DNA of 64,000 bases from an uncultured Bacteroidales bacterium. GTDB taxonomy: Bacteria > Bacteroidota > Bacteroidia > Bacteroidales > UBA932. The notes under the pieces are model-generated. The model was not told where the DNA came from. It saw only the letters and a program-made list of their open reading frames with translations, and made no database searches. A program made the position numbers and the translations under genes. The stretch is taken from the NCBI GenBank assembly GCA_905235085.1, contig CAJOKD010000019.1, positions 1 through 64,000 on the forward strand, written 5' to 3'. Each line of letters opens with the position of its first letter. The first letter of the stretch is position 1. Positions 1 through 8,327 of this stretch are shown in pieces.

Positions 1-28
1 TCTTACAGTCTATCAAATACTAACTCTC

Positions 29-166
29 ATGAAAAGAAGAACAAGACCCAGATCTGTTCACATCTCCATAAGGGTGGAGGTTGTGAGAATTGTCAAAGTG
101 AAGGCGTATGTGCGCCGACGCAGAGGCAAGCTCGAAAGGGTTCGAAGCCACTATCGGAGGTATTAA
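29..166 (+). CDS. Small, very basic hypothetical protein (45 aa)
   Basis: An ATG-to-TAA frame of 45 codons that is too short for the ORF track. The product begins MKRRTRPRSVHISIRVEV and is extremely rich in Arg and Lys with alternating Val/Ile, ending in RSHYRRY. I do not recognise a family; the composition would fit a nucleic-acid-binding peptide. No TAnnTTTG promoter is visible within the 28 bases available upstream, so the promoter may lie outside the window. It could also be a chance ORF. The gene after it on the other strand ends far away, so there is no operon context. Confidence 0.35.
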   Translation: MKRRTRPRSVHISIRVEVVRIVKVKAYVRRRRGKLERVRSHYRRY

Positions 167-340
167 GGGTGCCAAAGATAGTTGAGCATTAGCCCTGTGC
201 CGTAAGGCACTCTACTCTTTCCCCTCGGTTTTTTCATTGACCACGATATTCGGATCGCAAGGATCTGGAATTATACTCCGCAGTTCCCTGAGGCGTTCCA
301 AGTCCTCAAAAAACAAGTTCGAGAAGATATAGTCCGACGA

Positions 341-385
341 CCCCAAAGCAAAAGCCTCCCTCGCCGGGAGGTTTTTGCTTTGGGG
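341..385. terminator. Long palindrome, likely bidirectional terminator
   Basis: Left arm CCCCAAAGCAAAAGCCTCCC pairs with the right arm GGGAGGTTTTTGCTTTGGGG over 20 positions with a single G-U type mismatch and a 5-base TCGCC loop. Runs of A on one arm and T on the other give a T-tract in both directions. It lies between the small basic ORF and the TPR gene. Confidence 0.6.
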
Positions 386-510
386 TGCGATCGCGCCTAT
401 TATTCATTGAGGGGGCGTTCCCCCTCAAACTCCCCTGAAGTCGCTCCGCTCCAAAGGAAAGCAGCCTGCCGCATCGGCACAGGACCCAGGCTGCGGCGTC
501 CTCATAAAGG

Positions 511-545
511 AAGCGAGCGACCGATAATCAATCAGTCGCCCGCTT
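511..545 (-). terminator. Hairpin 3-prime of the TPR protein gene
   Basis: AAGCGAGCGAC pairs with GTCGCCCGCTT (one mismatch) 23 bases beyond the stop codon of the minus-strand TPR gene. A second hairpin follows at 461-494 (GCAGCCT/AGGCTGC). Neither has a strong U-tract, so termination strength is uncertain. Confidence 0.4.
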
Positions 546-567
546 ATTCCTTGTTATACCTTGATAA

Positions 568-1887
568 TTACTTGCTCAGGATAGCCTGATACTTCTCGTA
601 CCCAGCCTGATACTTGGCATCCTGCTCACGGAAACGATAGTAGATGTTCTTGAGGTATTCGGCGATGCTGCTCTTGACAACTTCATCCTTGGAGAGTTCG
701 AATGCCTTCTCGAAAGGTTCGATGCCCTGCTTGAGGACAGTCTCGAATTCCTGTACAAGCTTTGTGTACTTGGCATCATCCATCTCGTTCTGAGCCAGAT
801 CCTGAAGCTCGATAGCCTGGTTGTAGCGGAGGATACCCTCGCCGATGTAACCATACTCGTAGTTAGGATCGATCTCTGAGCACTGGCGATAAGACTTGAC
901 AGCCTCCTCGATTTCGCCGAGCTTGGAGTGGATGTTTCCTTCAACATAGTAGAGGGAAGCGTTGTTAGGTTCGTTCTTCTTGGCTTCGTTCAGAAGTTCG
1001 AAGAGACGGCCGGTGTTCTCACCGCTGCTGACATAGTAGTTGATCAGACCGATTAGGAGGCTCTGGCTGCCAGGGAACTTGGTGAAGCCCTTCTCAAGAT
1101 AATCCTTGGAAAGCTCCTGGCCGGCCTTGGATGTGTCGAGCTTGGCTGCGCAGTCTGCGAGCTTTGCATAAACTTCTCCGTTCTCAGCGAAGTAACCATA
1201 ATCGAGGCACTTGTCGAACAAGGTCTTTGCCTTGGTGTAGTCTCCGAGGTTCCAGGAAGTGAAACCAGCATTGTAGAGGGAGCTGGTATCGATCTTCTCG
1301 TAAGGCTTCTGGGCGGATGCATCGAATGCAGCCTCGAAGAAAGACTCTGCCTTCTTGATGTCACCGAGGGAATATGCATTGTAGGCCTCCTGGGTGAGCT
1401 TTTCGCTGATGGTTTTGATACCGTTGGCGATATCCTTGACCTTGGTAGCCTTAGTATCGACCTCGAAAGCCTTCTTGTAGGCCTCAAGTGCCTTCGGAAG
1501 AGCATCCTCGATCACCGGTTTGGTGACCTCGATGATCTCGAGCTGGCCGTTCGAATTGAAATAGAGGTTCTTGTTGTCATAGACCTGCTTGAGGAACTGA
1601 GCACCATTAAGGACTACATTCTCCTCGGAAACAGGCTTCTCACTACCCATCACGAGCTTCAACTCATTGAGGTTGGTTCCCTGAAGCACATTGGCTGCAG
1701 GAGCGTTGTAAGCGTCCATATAGGTCTGAGCAAGCTTCATCCAGGTAGCTACCTTGGCAGCCTTCTTTTCGTTCTGGGAAGCAGCTACAGCGGCCTCTAC
1801 AGCCTTCTTGGCTGCGCCGACACTAACCTGGGCATTCGCAACCTGTACGGAAGCAAGCAATGCCAACACGATTAAAAACTTTTTCAT
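568..1887 (-). CDS. Exported tetratricopeptide-repeat protein
   Basis: The 462-residue frame of the track contains the real start at its 24th codon: MKKFLIVLALLASVQVANAQ is a clear Sec signal peptide, giving a protein of 439 residues. The C-terminal half carries TPR-like helical pairs, for example SLYNAGFTSWNLGDYTKAK and YYVEGNIHSKLGEIEEAV. Such proteins in this phylum are periplasmic or outer-membrane scaffolds, but no partner is known from this sequence. The start lies 13 bases after the gyrA stop on the same strand, so it is probably cotranscribed with gyrA. Function beyond protein-protein binding is not assigned. Confidence 0.85.
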   Translation of the reverse strand: MKKFLIVLALLASVQVANAQVSVGAAKKAVEAAVAASQNEKKAAKVATWMKLAQTYMDAYNAPAANVLQGTNLNELKLVMGSEKPVSEENVVLNGAQFLKQVYDNKNLYFNSNGQLEIIEVTKPVIEDALPKALEAYKKAFEVDTKATKVKDIANGIKTISEKLTQEAYNAYSLGDIKKAESFFEAAFDASAQKPYEKIDTSSLYNAGFTSWNLGDYTKAKTLFDKCLDYGYFAENGEVYAKLADCAAKLDTSKAGQELSKDYLEKGFTKFPGSQSLLIGLINYYVSSGENTGRLFELLNEAKKNEPNNASLYYVEGNIHSKLGEIEEAVKSYRQCSEIDPNYEYGYIGEGILRYNQAIELQDLAQNEMDDAKYTKLVQEFETVLKQGIEPFEKAFELSKDEVVKSSIAEYLKNIYYRFREQDAKYQAGYEKYQAILSK

Positions 1888-1900
1888 TATTCTCAGTGTT

Positions 1901-4420
1901 TTAGATGTTATTTTCTTCTTCGGAATTATTTTCCGCCTCTTCGTTATTCTTTTCAACGGTGGAGACTGCAGCGATCGAGTCTCCCTCCTTGATATTGATC
2001 AGCTTGACACCCTGGGTAGCCCTTCCCGCAACCCTGATGTCGGTAACAGCCATCCTGATGGTAAGTCCCGACTTCTCGATGATCATAAGGTCATTGTTCT
2101 CGGTTACGTTCTTGATGGCTATCAATTTACCAGTCTTTTCAGTGATGTTGATGGTCTTCACTCCCTTTCCTCCCCTCTTGGTAATCCTGTACTCATCAAA
2201 ATCAGTCCTCTTTCCGAATCCGTTCTCACTGACCACAAGTACCGTGTGGTCTGAAGCGTCTTCAGCAGACGGGTCATAATTGATCGCGCCGATCACTTCA
2301 TCACCTTCTTCAATATTGATGCCACGGACTCCAGTGGAGGTCCTGCCCATCTCACGGGCATCTACCTCGTTGAAGCGGCAGCAACGTCCCTCGCGGGCTG
2401 CGATCAGTATTTCATCGTGGCCACCGGTCAGGAGAGCCTCTGACAGCTCGTCGCCTTCGCGAAGGTTGATGGCGTTTACTCCGGCAGCCCTGGGGTGGGA
2501 ATATGCGGAAAGTGCGGTCTTCTTGATAACGCCGCGCTTCGTCACGAGAGCGATGCTGTGCGATTCGACATATTCCTCATCCTTCAGCGTCTTGACATTG
2601 ATATATGCCAGAATCTTGTCATCAGGGATGCTGAGCACGTTCTGGATCGCCCTGCCCTTCGAAGCCCTGGAACCCTCAGGAATCTCGTATACCTTCAGCC
2701 AGTAGCAACGGCCGTTCTTCGTAAAGAGCAGCATAGTAGAATGCATATTGGCTATGTAGATATGCTCGATGAAATCCTCGTCGCGGGTGGCGCTTCCCTT
2801 CATTCCGACACCGCCCCTTGCCTGGGTACGGTATTCTGTCAACGCGGTCCTCTTGATATAGCCCAGATGGGAGATAGTGATCACCACATCCTCGTCGGCA
2901 TAGAAGTCCTCCGGATTGAATTCTTCCTCTGAAGGACGGATCTCGGTACGGCGTGGATCCCCGTACTTGGCCTTGAGTTCCATTGTCTCCTGTTTGACGA
3001 TCTTGAGCTGCTCGACCTCGCTGCCGAGGATCTCGTTGCAGCGGGCGATGAACTTCTCGAGTTCATCATATTCAGCCTGAAGCTTTTCTCTCTCGAGTCC
3101 GGTCAGCTGACGCAGACGCATTTCCACGATCGCGGTAGCCTGGATCTCGGTGAAATCGAACTGCTTGATGAGTTCGGCCTTCGCCTCCTCCACGCTGGAA
3201 GAATGGCGGATGATGCGGATGATCTCGTCGATCACGTCGATGGCCTTGAGGAGTCCTTCGAGGATATGCGCCCTCTTCTGGGCTTTCTCAAGCTCGAACT
3301 TGGTCCTCCTCACGATCACCTCATGGCGGAAATCCACGAAATTCGCGATCATATCCTTTAGCGACAAGGTCCTCGGGCGGCCCTTCACCAGAGCCACGTT
3401 GTTGAAGGCGAAGCTGGACTGGAGCTGGGTGTACTTGAACAAGGTGTTGAGCACCACGTTGGAATTGCATCCCTGCTTTACCCTGATGACCACGCGGACA
3501 CCCTCGCGGGAAGTCTCGTCGTTGATATAGGTGATACCCTCGATCCTCTTGTCTTCGACCATCTGCCCTATCTTCTCGATCATCTCCTTCTTGTTGACCA
3601 TATATGGGATTTCAGTCACCACGATGGTCTCGCGGCCGTTGTCGGCGACCTCGATCTCGGTCCTTGCGCGGACCACGACCCTGCCCCTGCCGGTCTCATA
3701 GGCTTCCTTGATGCCGGAATAGCCCATAATGATGCCGCCGGTCGGGAAATCAGGTCCCTTGATATGCTGCATCAGCCCGTCGGTGTCGATGTCAGGGTTG
3801 TCGATATATGCGCAGATAGCATCGCAAGTCTCGGAAAGGTTGTGCGGGGCCATATTCGTAGCCATACCCACGGCGATACCCGCCGATCCGTTCAGGAGGA
3901 GCAGAGGCGCCTTGGTCGGCAGCACTGTAGGCTCGAGTTCCGTATCGTCGAAGTTGTTGACCATATCGACGGTATTCTTGTCGATGTCCCCGAGTATGTC
4001 CTCGGTGATCTTCTGAAGCTTTGCTTCCGTGTATCGCATCGCGGCTACCGGGTCGCCGTCCATAGAGCCGAAGTTACCCTGACCGAATACGGTAGGATAA
4101 CGCTGGTTCCAGCTCTGCGCCAGCCTGGCAAGAGCGTCATATACGCTGGAGTCACCGTGCGGATGGTACTTTCCCAGTACCTCTCCGACGATCTTCGCGC
4201 ATTTCCTGGTCGGGCCGGAATAAGAAAGCCCGAGGCCATCCATTCCGAAGAGAACCCTTCTCTGGACCGGCTTGAGACCATCCCTGACATCAGGGAGCGC
4301 TCTGGAAACGATTACGGACATCGAATAATCGATGTACGCGGTGCGCATTTCGTGATCGATTTCAACCGGCTCTATGATCCCGCCGGTCTGACCTTCTACG
4401 ATCATTTCCTCACTATCCAT
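1901..4420 (-). CDS. gyrA: DNA gyrase subunit A
   Basis: 839 residues. GyrA is the breakage-reunion subunit of type II topoisomerase, introducing negative supercoils with GyrB. The catalytic tyrosine is Tyr130 in AAMRYTEAKL. The quinolone region reads HPHGDSSVYDALARL, keeping Ser91 and Asp95 at the positions of E. coli Ser83 and Asp87, so no classical resistance substitution is seen. The C-terminal pinwheel has KRGGKG, close to the GyrA box that separates gyrase from topoisomerase IV. The tail is acidic and Asn-rich (EEAENNSEEENNI). Its own promoter is seen upstream (4454-4484), and the TPR gene follows 13 bases later. Confidence 0.97.
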   Translation of the reverse strand: MDSEEMIVEGQTGGIIEPVEIDHEMRTAYIDYSMSVIVSRALPDVRDGLKPVQRRVLFGMDGLGLSYSGPTRKCAKIVGEVLGKYHPHGDSSVYDALARLAQSWNQRYPTVFGQGNFGSMDGDPVAAMRYTEAKLQKITEDILGDIDKNTVDMVNNFDDTELEPTVLPTKAPLLLLNGSAGIAVGMATNMAPHNLSETCDAICAYIDNPDIDTDGLMQHIKGPDFPTGGIIMGYSGIKEAYETGRGRVVVRARTEIEVADNGRETIVVTEIPYMVNKKEMIEKIGQMVEDKRIEGITYINDETSREGVRVVIRVKQGCNSNVVLNTLFKYTQLQSSFAFNNVALVKGRPRTLSLKDMIANFVDFRHEVIVRRTKFELEKAQKRAHILEGLLKAIDVIDEIIRIIRHSSSVEEAKAELIKQFDFTEIQATAIVEMRLRQLTGLEREKLQAEYDELEKFIARCNEILGSEVEQLKIVKQETMELKAKYGDPRRTEIRPSEEEFNPEDFYADEDVVITISHLGYIKRTALTEYRTQARGGVGMKGSATRDEDFIEHIYIANMHSTMLLFTKNGRCYWLKVYEIPEGSRASKGRAIQNVLSIPDDKILAYINVKTLKDEEYVESHSIALVTKRGVIKKTALSAYSHPRAAGVNAINLREGDELSEALLTGGHDEILIAAREGRCCRFNEVDAREMGRTSTGVRGINIEEGDEVIGAINYDPSAEDASDHTVLVVSENGFGKRTDFDEYRITKRGGKGVKTINITEKTGKLIAIKNVTENNDLMIIEKSGLTIRMAVTDIRVAGRATQGVKLINIKEGDSIAAVSTVEKNNEEAENNSEEENNI

Positions 4421-4453
4421 AAATAAAAAGAATTACCTTTTTGGTTAAACGTA

Positions 4454-4484
4454 CAAAATTAACTAAAATATCCGACATATACAA
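4454..4484 (-). promoter_or_regulatory. Bacteroidota promoter for gyrA
   Basis: On the minus strand the -7 element TAATTTTG (4454-4461) is preceded after 20 bases by TTG (4482-4484), the layout of the phylum's primary sigma factor. It sits about 35 bases ahead of the gyrA start. Just upstream is an alternating purine-pyrimidine tract. Confidence 0.65.
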
Positions 4485-4503
4485 CGCGCGCACGCGCGCA
4501 CAC
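4482..4503. other. Alternating purine-pyrimidine tract
   Basis: The run CGCGCGCACGCGCGCACAC is almost perfectly alternating and is therefore able to form Z-DNA under negative supercoiling. It lies immediately upstream of the promoter of gyrA, the gene whose product sets negative supercoiling. A regulatory role is inference only. Confidence 0.4.
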
Positions 4504-4525
4504 GAGGAAGATTCTTGAATATTTT

Positions 4526-4564
4526 TCAAAAAAAATAAGCTTGTGCCTTATATTGGCACAAGCT
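4526..4564 (-). terminator. Intrinsic terminator of the clp gene
   Basis: Read on the minus strand, AGCTTGTGCC and GGCACAAGCT form a perfect 10-bp stem with a 7-base loop, followed directly by TATTTTTTTTG. This is a textbook Rho-independent terminator for the clp transcript arriving from the right. Confidence 0.85.
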
Positions 4565-4608
4565 GGGGCTAATTTTGCATCGTAAACAAGAAACAAACAC
4601 TTTCAGCG

Positions 4609-4737
4609 ATGAAGAATACAGAATACGACCTCACGAAGCTCGCTTCGATGATTTCAACTGAATCCTCCCTCAAAACCCTCCTCGAAATGATGGGAGATAT
4701 GGGTCTCGAAATGGACAGCGCCGTTATGGGCGACTAG
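4609..4737 (+). CDS. Small hypothetical protein (42 aa)
   Basis: A 42-codon frame missed by the ORF track: begins MKNTEYDLTKLASMISTESS and ends SAVMGD. It is acidic, rich in Met and Leu, and predicted mostly helical, with no cysteine and no signal peptide. A -7-like TAATTTTG lies at 4570-4577, giving a plausible transcript start about 25 bases before the ATG, though no TTG stands at the right distance. The TAG stop overlaps the stop of the convergent clp gene by two bases. The short A-rich leader fits translation in this phylum. Function unknown; a chance ORF cannot be excluded. Confidence 0.5.
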   Translation: MKNTEYDLTKLASMISTESSLKTLLEMMGDMGLEMDSAVMGD

Positions 4738-7091
4738 TCTTCCTTGAGGGTGACCTGGGTGCTTTCCTTGTCGGGAGAGAGACCGACCTTGAGGACACGC
4801 AGCCCGGTCGCCCCTTTCTTTTTCTTTCCCTGAAGGATCCGGTCGGATATGATGAACTCCGAAACAGGATCTTCCACGTACCTCATCACAGCCCTCTTCA
4901 GCGGCCTCGCACCGAAAGCAGGATCATAACCTGCCTCAGCGATGAACCGCTTCGCCGCAGGAGTGATGGTCAGCTTGTAGCCGGTCTCTTCCGCCCTGTC
5001 GCGGAGTTCCTTGAGCTCGATATCGATTATCTGCTCGATGTCCTCCCTGGTCAGGGAATTGAAGAATATCTGTTCGTCCACCCTGTTGATGAATTCAGGA
5101 GGGAACGACTTCTTTATGGCTTTCTCCAGCACGGTCTGACGGCTCTGGGCAACGTTCTTGCCCGCGGTTGCGAAGCCCACTCCGGTACCATATTCATCAA
5201 GCTCGCGGCTTCCGACGTTGGAGGTCATTATCACAATCGTATTCTTGAAATTGACCACGCGGCCGTTGCTGTCGGTAAGATGCCCGTCGTCGAGGACCTG
5301 GAGCAGGATGTTGAATATGTCGGGATGAGCCTTCTCGATCTCGTCGAGGAGGACTACGCAATACGGCTTCCTGCGCACCCGCTCGCTGAGCTGGCCGCCT
5401 TCCTCGTAGCCGACATATCCTGGAGGAGCACCGATGAGACGCGAAACAGTGAATTTCTCCATATATTCGCTCATATCGATGCGAACCATATTCTCCTCGG
5501 AATCAAACAAGTACTCGGCAAGGCACTTGGCCAGCTGAGTCTTCCCCACTCCGGTAGGTCCGAAGAACAGGAAGGTTCCGATAGGGCGATTCGGATCCTT
5601 CAAGCCCGCCCGGTTCCTCTGTATGGCACGGACCACCTTGTCGATGGCCTCGTCCTGTCCAATTATGCGATCCTGGAGGCGGTTCTTCATCTTCATTATC
5701 CTGTTCCCTTCGCTCTCGGCGACCTTGTTCACAGGGATGCCGGTCATCTTGGAAACCACGGTGGCTATGTCTTCGGCATCCACCACATTCCCGGTCTTCT
5801 TGTCTTTGGTAAGGCTCAGACGGACCATGGACCCGGCTTCGTCCATCGCATCTATCGCCTTGTCCGGCAGGAACTTGTCCGTCACGTAGCGATCCGTAAG
5901 GCGGACGCAGGCCTCGATGGCCTCATCGCTGAAGGTGACGCTGTGGAATTCCTCGTAGTTCTCCTTGATGTTGTTCAGGATGGACACGGACTGCTGAATG
6001 TCGGTAGGCTCCACTACAATCTTCTGGAACCTTCTGTCGAGGGCCCCGTCCTTCTCCACGATCTTAGCGAATTCGTCCATCGTCGTGGCACCTATGCACT
6101 GGAGCTCACCCCGGGCGAGAGCCGGCTTGAGCATATTCGCAGCATCCAGGCTTCCGGCAGCTCCTCCGGCACCGACGATGGTGTGGAACTCGTCTATGAA
6201 CAGGATTATGTCCGGATTGGTGCTGGCCTCCTTGATAATGGCCTTGAGACGCTTCTCGAAGTCACCACGGTACTTAGTTCCCGCCACCACCGATGCAATG
6301 TCAAGGGATATGAGCCTCTTCTTGGCAAGGACCGGGGATATGCTTCCACCTGCGATTCGCTGGGCTATGCCTTCCACAATGGCCGACTTGCCCACTCCGG
6401 GCTCTCCTATGAGCATAGGGTTGTTCTTCTTCCTGCGCCCGAGGATCTCGATAACACGGGCTATCTCGGAGTCACGTCCGACCACCGGATCGAGTTTGCC
6501 TTCAGCCGCAGCCTTGGTCAGGTCGAAGCCGAAATCCTCGATCTTTGTCTTGCCCGAAGTCTTTCCTCCTTCAGCCGGGATACCTTCTTCCTCGTCTTGG
6601 TCGTCATCCTCTCCACCATCATCTTCCTTCCGGCCCTGGTTGCCGTTGTTAAGCAAACCTTCGTCCCTCATCCTGGCAAGGAGCCTTCCATAATCCACAC
6701 CGTGCTGGCGCAGATAAGCCTGGCCGTAATTCTCCGTCGTGCGGCAGAGCGCCAGCATCAGATGCAGGGAGGTCGCCTCCGCAGCATTCATCTTGGAAGC
6801 TTCCATCACAGTGATGCTCAGGACGTTCTGGGCATACCTGGAGAATGAGACCTTGTCAGCCTCCGAATAAGGAATCGATTCATTCGTGAATATATGACTG
6901 TCAATGAAGCGTTTGAATTCGTCCATATCGACCCCGAGCCCCGAAAGGAGGCGGCACGCATCATTGTCAGAATGGCGCATCATCCCAAGGAACAGGTGGT
7001 CGGGGCCTATCCCGTAGCTGCCCGTGCGCATAGCTTCTTCCCTGGCATAGCGGATGATGCTGTTCAGTTCATCAGATATTTTTATTTCCAT
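4734..7091 (-). CDS. clpC: Clp protease ATP-binding subunit, ClpA/ClpC type without M domain
   Basis: 785 residues. Hexameric AAA+ unfoldase that feeds substrates to ClpP. Two Clp-N repeats occupy about residues 1-145, followed by an acidic linker (DDGGEDDDQDEEE). The first AAA domain has Walker A GEPGVGKS (229-236) and Walker B LFIDE; the second has Walker A GPTGVGKT (511-518) and LLDEIEKAH. YGTGVGF resembles the ClpP-docking loop. The coiled-coil M domain of Gram-positive ClpC is absent between the AAA domains, so the layout is ClpA-like although Bacteroidota proteins of this kind are usually called ClpC. The C-terminus converges on the 42-aa ORF, and a strong terminator follows. Confidence 0.93.
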   Translation of the reverse strand: MEIKISDELNSIIRYAREEAMRTGSYGIGPDHLFLGMMRHSDNDACRLLSGLGVDMDEFKRFIDSHIFTNESIPYSEADKVSFSRYAQNVLSITVMEASKMNAAEATSLHLMLALCRTTENYGQAYLRQHGVDYGRLLARMRDEGLLNNGNQGRKEDDGGEDDDQDEEEGIPAEGGKTSGKTKIEDFGFDLTKAAAEGKLDPVVGRDSEIARVIEILGRRKKNNPMLIGEPGVGKSAIVEGIAQRIAGGSISPVLAKKRLISLDIASVVAGTKYRGDFEKRLKAIIKEASTNPDIILFIDEFHTIVGAGGAAGSLDAANMLKPALARGELQCIGATTMDEFAKIVEKDGALDRRFQKIVVEPTDIQQSVSILNNIKENYEEFHSVTFSDEAIEACVRLTDRYVTDKFLPDKAIDAMDEAGSMVRLSLTKDKKTGNVVDAEDIATVVSKMTGIPVNKVAESEGNRIMKMKNRLQDRIIGQDEAIDKVVRAIQRNRAGLKDPNRPIGTFLFFGPTGVGKTQLAKCLAEYLFDSEENMVRIDMSEYMEKFTVSRLIGAPPGYVGYEEGGQLSERVRRKPYCVVLLDEIEKAHPDIFNILLQVLDDGHLTDSNGRVVNFKNTIVIMTSNVGSRELDEYGTGVGFATAGKNVAQSRQTVLEKAIKKSFPPEFINRVDEQIFFNSLTREDIEQIIDIELKELRDRAEETGYKLTITPAAKRFIAEAGYDPAFGARPLKRAVMRYVEDPVSEFIISDRILQGKKKKGATGLRVLKVGLSPDKESTQVTLKED

Positions 7092-7149
7092 ATTCTACAA
7101 TTATAGCAAAAAAACGCGGAAAAGACAACTTCGGAGGGATAATCGGAAA

Positions 7150-8325
7150 ATGATTACCTTTGTGGAAACGACCGTTGATGCTATGACTCAAGAAAGGGAA
7201 ACCGACAAGCTGGCAAGGTACATAATGTGGGCCGCTGTCGCTGCGATCATTATCGCTTTATGCTGGTATTTCAGGAACGTCCTGATATATATGGTGTTGG
7301 CCGCAGTGGTCTCCCTCCTCGGCCGGCCGATAATGAAACTGCTCAGGAAACTGCGCATAAAGGGGAAAAGTGCTCCGGACTGGCTCCTGGCCATATTAAC
7401 CCTGATTCTCATACTCGGAATCCTCCTGGCAGTCATCACCCAGGTCATCCCGGTGGTCTCCAGCATCATTTCAAGCGTGTCATCCAACCTTCAGAGTGCT
7501 TCCTTCAATGCATCAGAGATATCCCGTCTGCTTGAAAGGATAAATATCTGGCTCATCGACCGGATTCCGTCCCTCGGAAGGGATTTCAAGGTTCAGGAAG
7601 CTACCGTGAACTGGATCAAGAATGCCTTCGACCTGACCTCGATCACATCTGTGGTCGGTTCGGTAGCCTCAGCTCTCGGATCATTCGGAATAGGCCTGTT
7701 CTCGGTGATGTTCATAGGATTCTTCTTCATTAAAGACGAAACCCTCTTCCGCAGGATAGTAGGTTCCGTCGTTCCGGACAGGCTCGAAGGAGAAGCGATG
7801 AGCGCGGTCGGCGACATCGAGCACCTGCTCACCCGCTACTTCGTCGGACTGCTCACGGAAGTCTCAGGTGTAGCCATCCTGAACTTCCTCGGGCTCTGGC
7901 TGATAGCCAAGCTGGGATTCTACCCTGCGATAGGTATCGCCTTTATGGCTGGTCTGCTGAACGTAATCCCGTACGTCGGTCCCTGGATCGGAGGTGCGAT
8001 CGGAGTCGTCCTCGGCCTCGTCCTGAAATACAGCAATGCTGCGGTGCTGGGAGTCTATCCGAATTTCTGGCTGCTCCTGCTCACTCTCCTGGCTATCTTC
8101 GCTGTCACCCAGCTGGTCGACAATTTCTTCTTCCAGCCGTTCATATATTCGACCAGTATCAAGTCAAGCCCTCTCGAGATATTCATAGTGCTCCTGATGG
8201 CCGGACACGTAGGCGGAATAGTAGGAATGCTCGTCGCTATCCCTACCTACACTGTAATCAGGGTGATAGCGGCGAGATTCTTCGGAACCTTCAAGCCGAT
8301 CAGGAGACTGATAAACGAAAAGTAA
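7150..8325 (+). CDS. AI-2E family transporter (PerM/YdiK-like permease)
   Basis: Polytopic inner-membrane protein of the AI-2E (PF01594) superfamily. There is a pair of N-terminal segments (YIMWAAVAAIIIALCWYF), a third near LLAILTLILILGILLAV, a soluble helical insert, then a cluster of segments through GFYPAIGIAFMAGLLNVIPY and the C-terminus. The motif NVIPYVGPWIGG is typical of the family. Members export small molecules or exchange ions, and the substrate here cannot be predicted. The track starts upstream; ATG 7150 is chosen, but TACCTTTG at 7156-7163 resembles a -7 element, in which case ATG 7183 (MTQERETDK) would be the start. It is divergent from clp and converges on xylE with a 2-base gap. 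Confidence 0.85.
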   Translation: MITFVETTVDAMTQERETDKLARYIMWAAVAAIIIALCWYFRNVLIYMVLAAVVSLLGRPIMKLLRKLRIKGKSAPDWLLAILTLILILGILLAVITQVIPVVSSIISSVSSNLQSASFNASEISRLLERINIWLIDRIPSLGRDFKVQEATVNWIKNAFDLTSITSVVGSVASALGSFGIGLFSVMFIGFFFIKDETLFRRIVGSVVPDRLEGEAMSAVGDIEHLLTRYFVGLLTEVSGVAILNFLGLWLIAKLGFYPAIGIAFMAGLLNVIPYVGPWIGGAIGVVLGLVLKYSNAAVLGVYPNFWLLLLTLLAIFAVTQLVDNFFFQPFIYSTSIKSSPLEIFIVLLMAGHVGGIVGMLVAIPTYTVIRVIAARFFGTFKPIRRLINEK

Positions 8326-8327
8326 TC

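Larger units (their letters stand above)
167..567. other. Intergenic spacer, hairpin-rich
   Basis: About 400 bases without a convincing gene. It holds four inverted repeats (341-385, 407-424, 461-494, 511-545). On the minus strand, codons from about 340 down to a TAG at 212-214 read as a protein-like C-terminus (contains SDYIFSNLFFEDLERL) with no start codon, which may be a gene remnant cut off at the 341-385 hairpin. Confidence 0.4.

Noticed and set aside
212-400. Minus-strand protein-like tail near the 5-prime end of the window
   Set aside because: No start codon and no upstream coding sequence; kept only as a note in the spacer entry.
2280-2932. Overlapping plus-strand ORFs inside gyrA
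   Set aside because: Antisense shadows of gyrA.
4045-4290. Possible quinolone-resistance change in gyrA
   Set aside because: The Ser and Asp of the HPHGDSSVYDAL region are both wild type.
5280-6848. 522-residue ORF antisense to clp
   Set aside because: Mirror frame of an unambiguous AAA+ gene; no recognisable motif.
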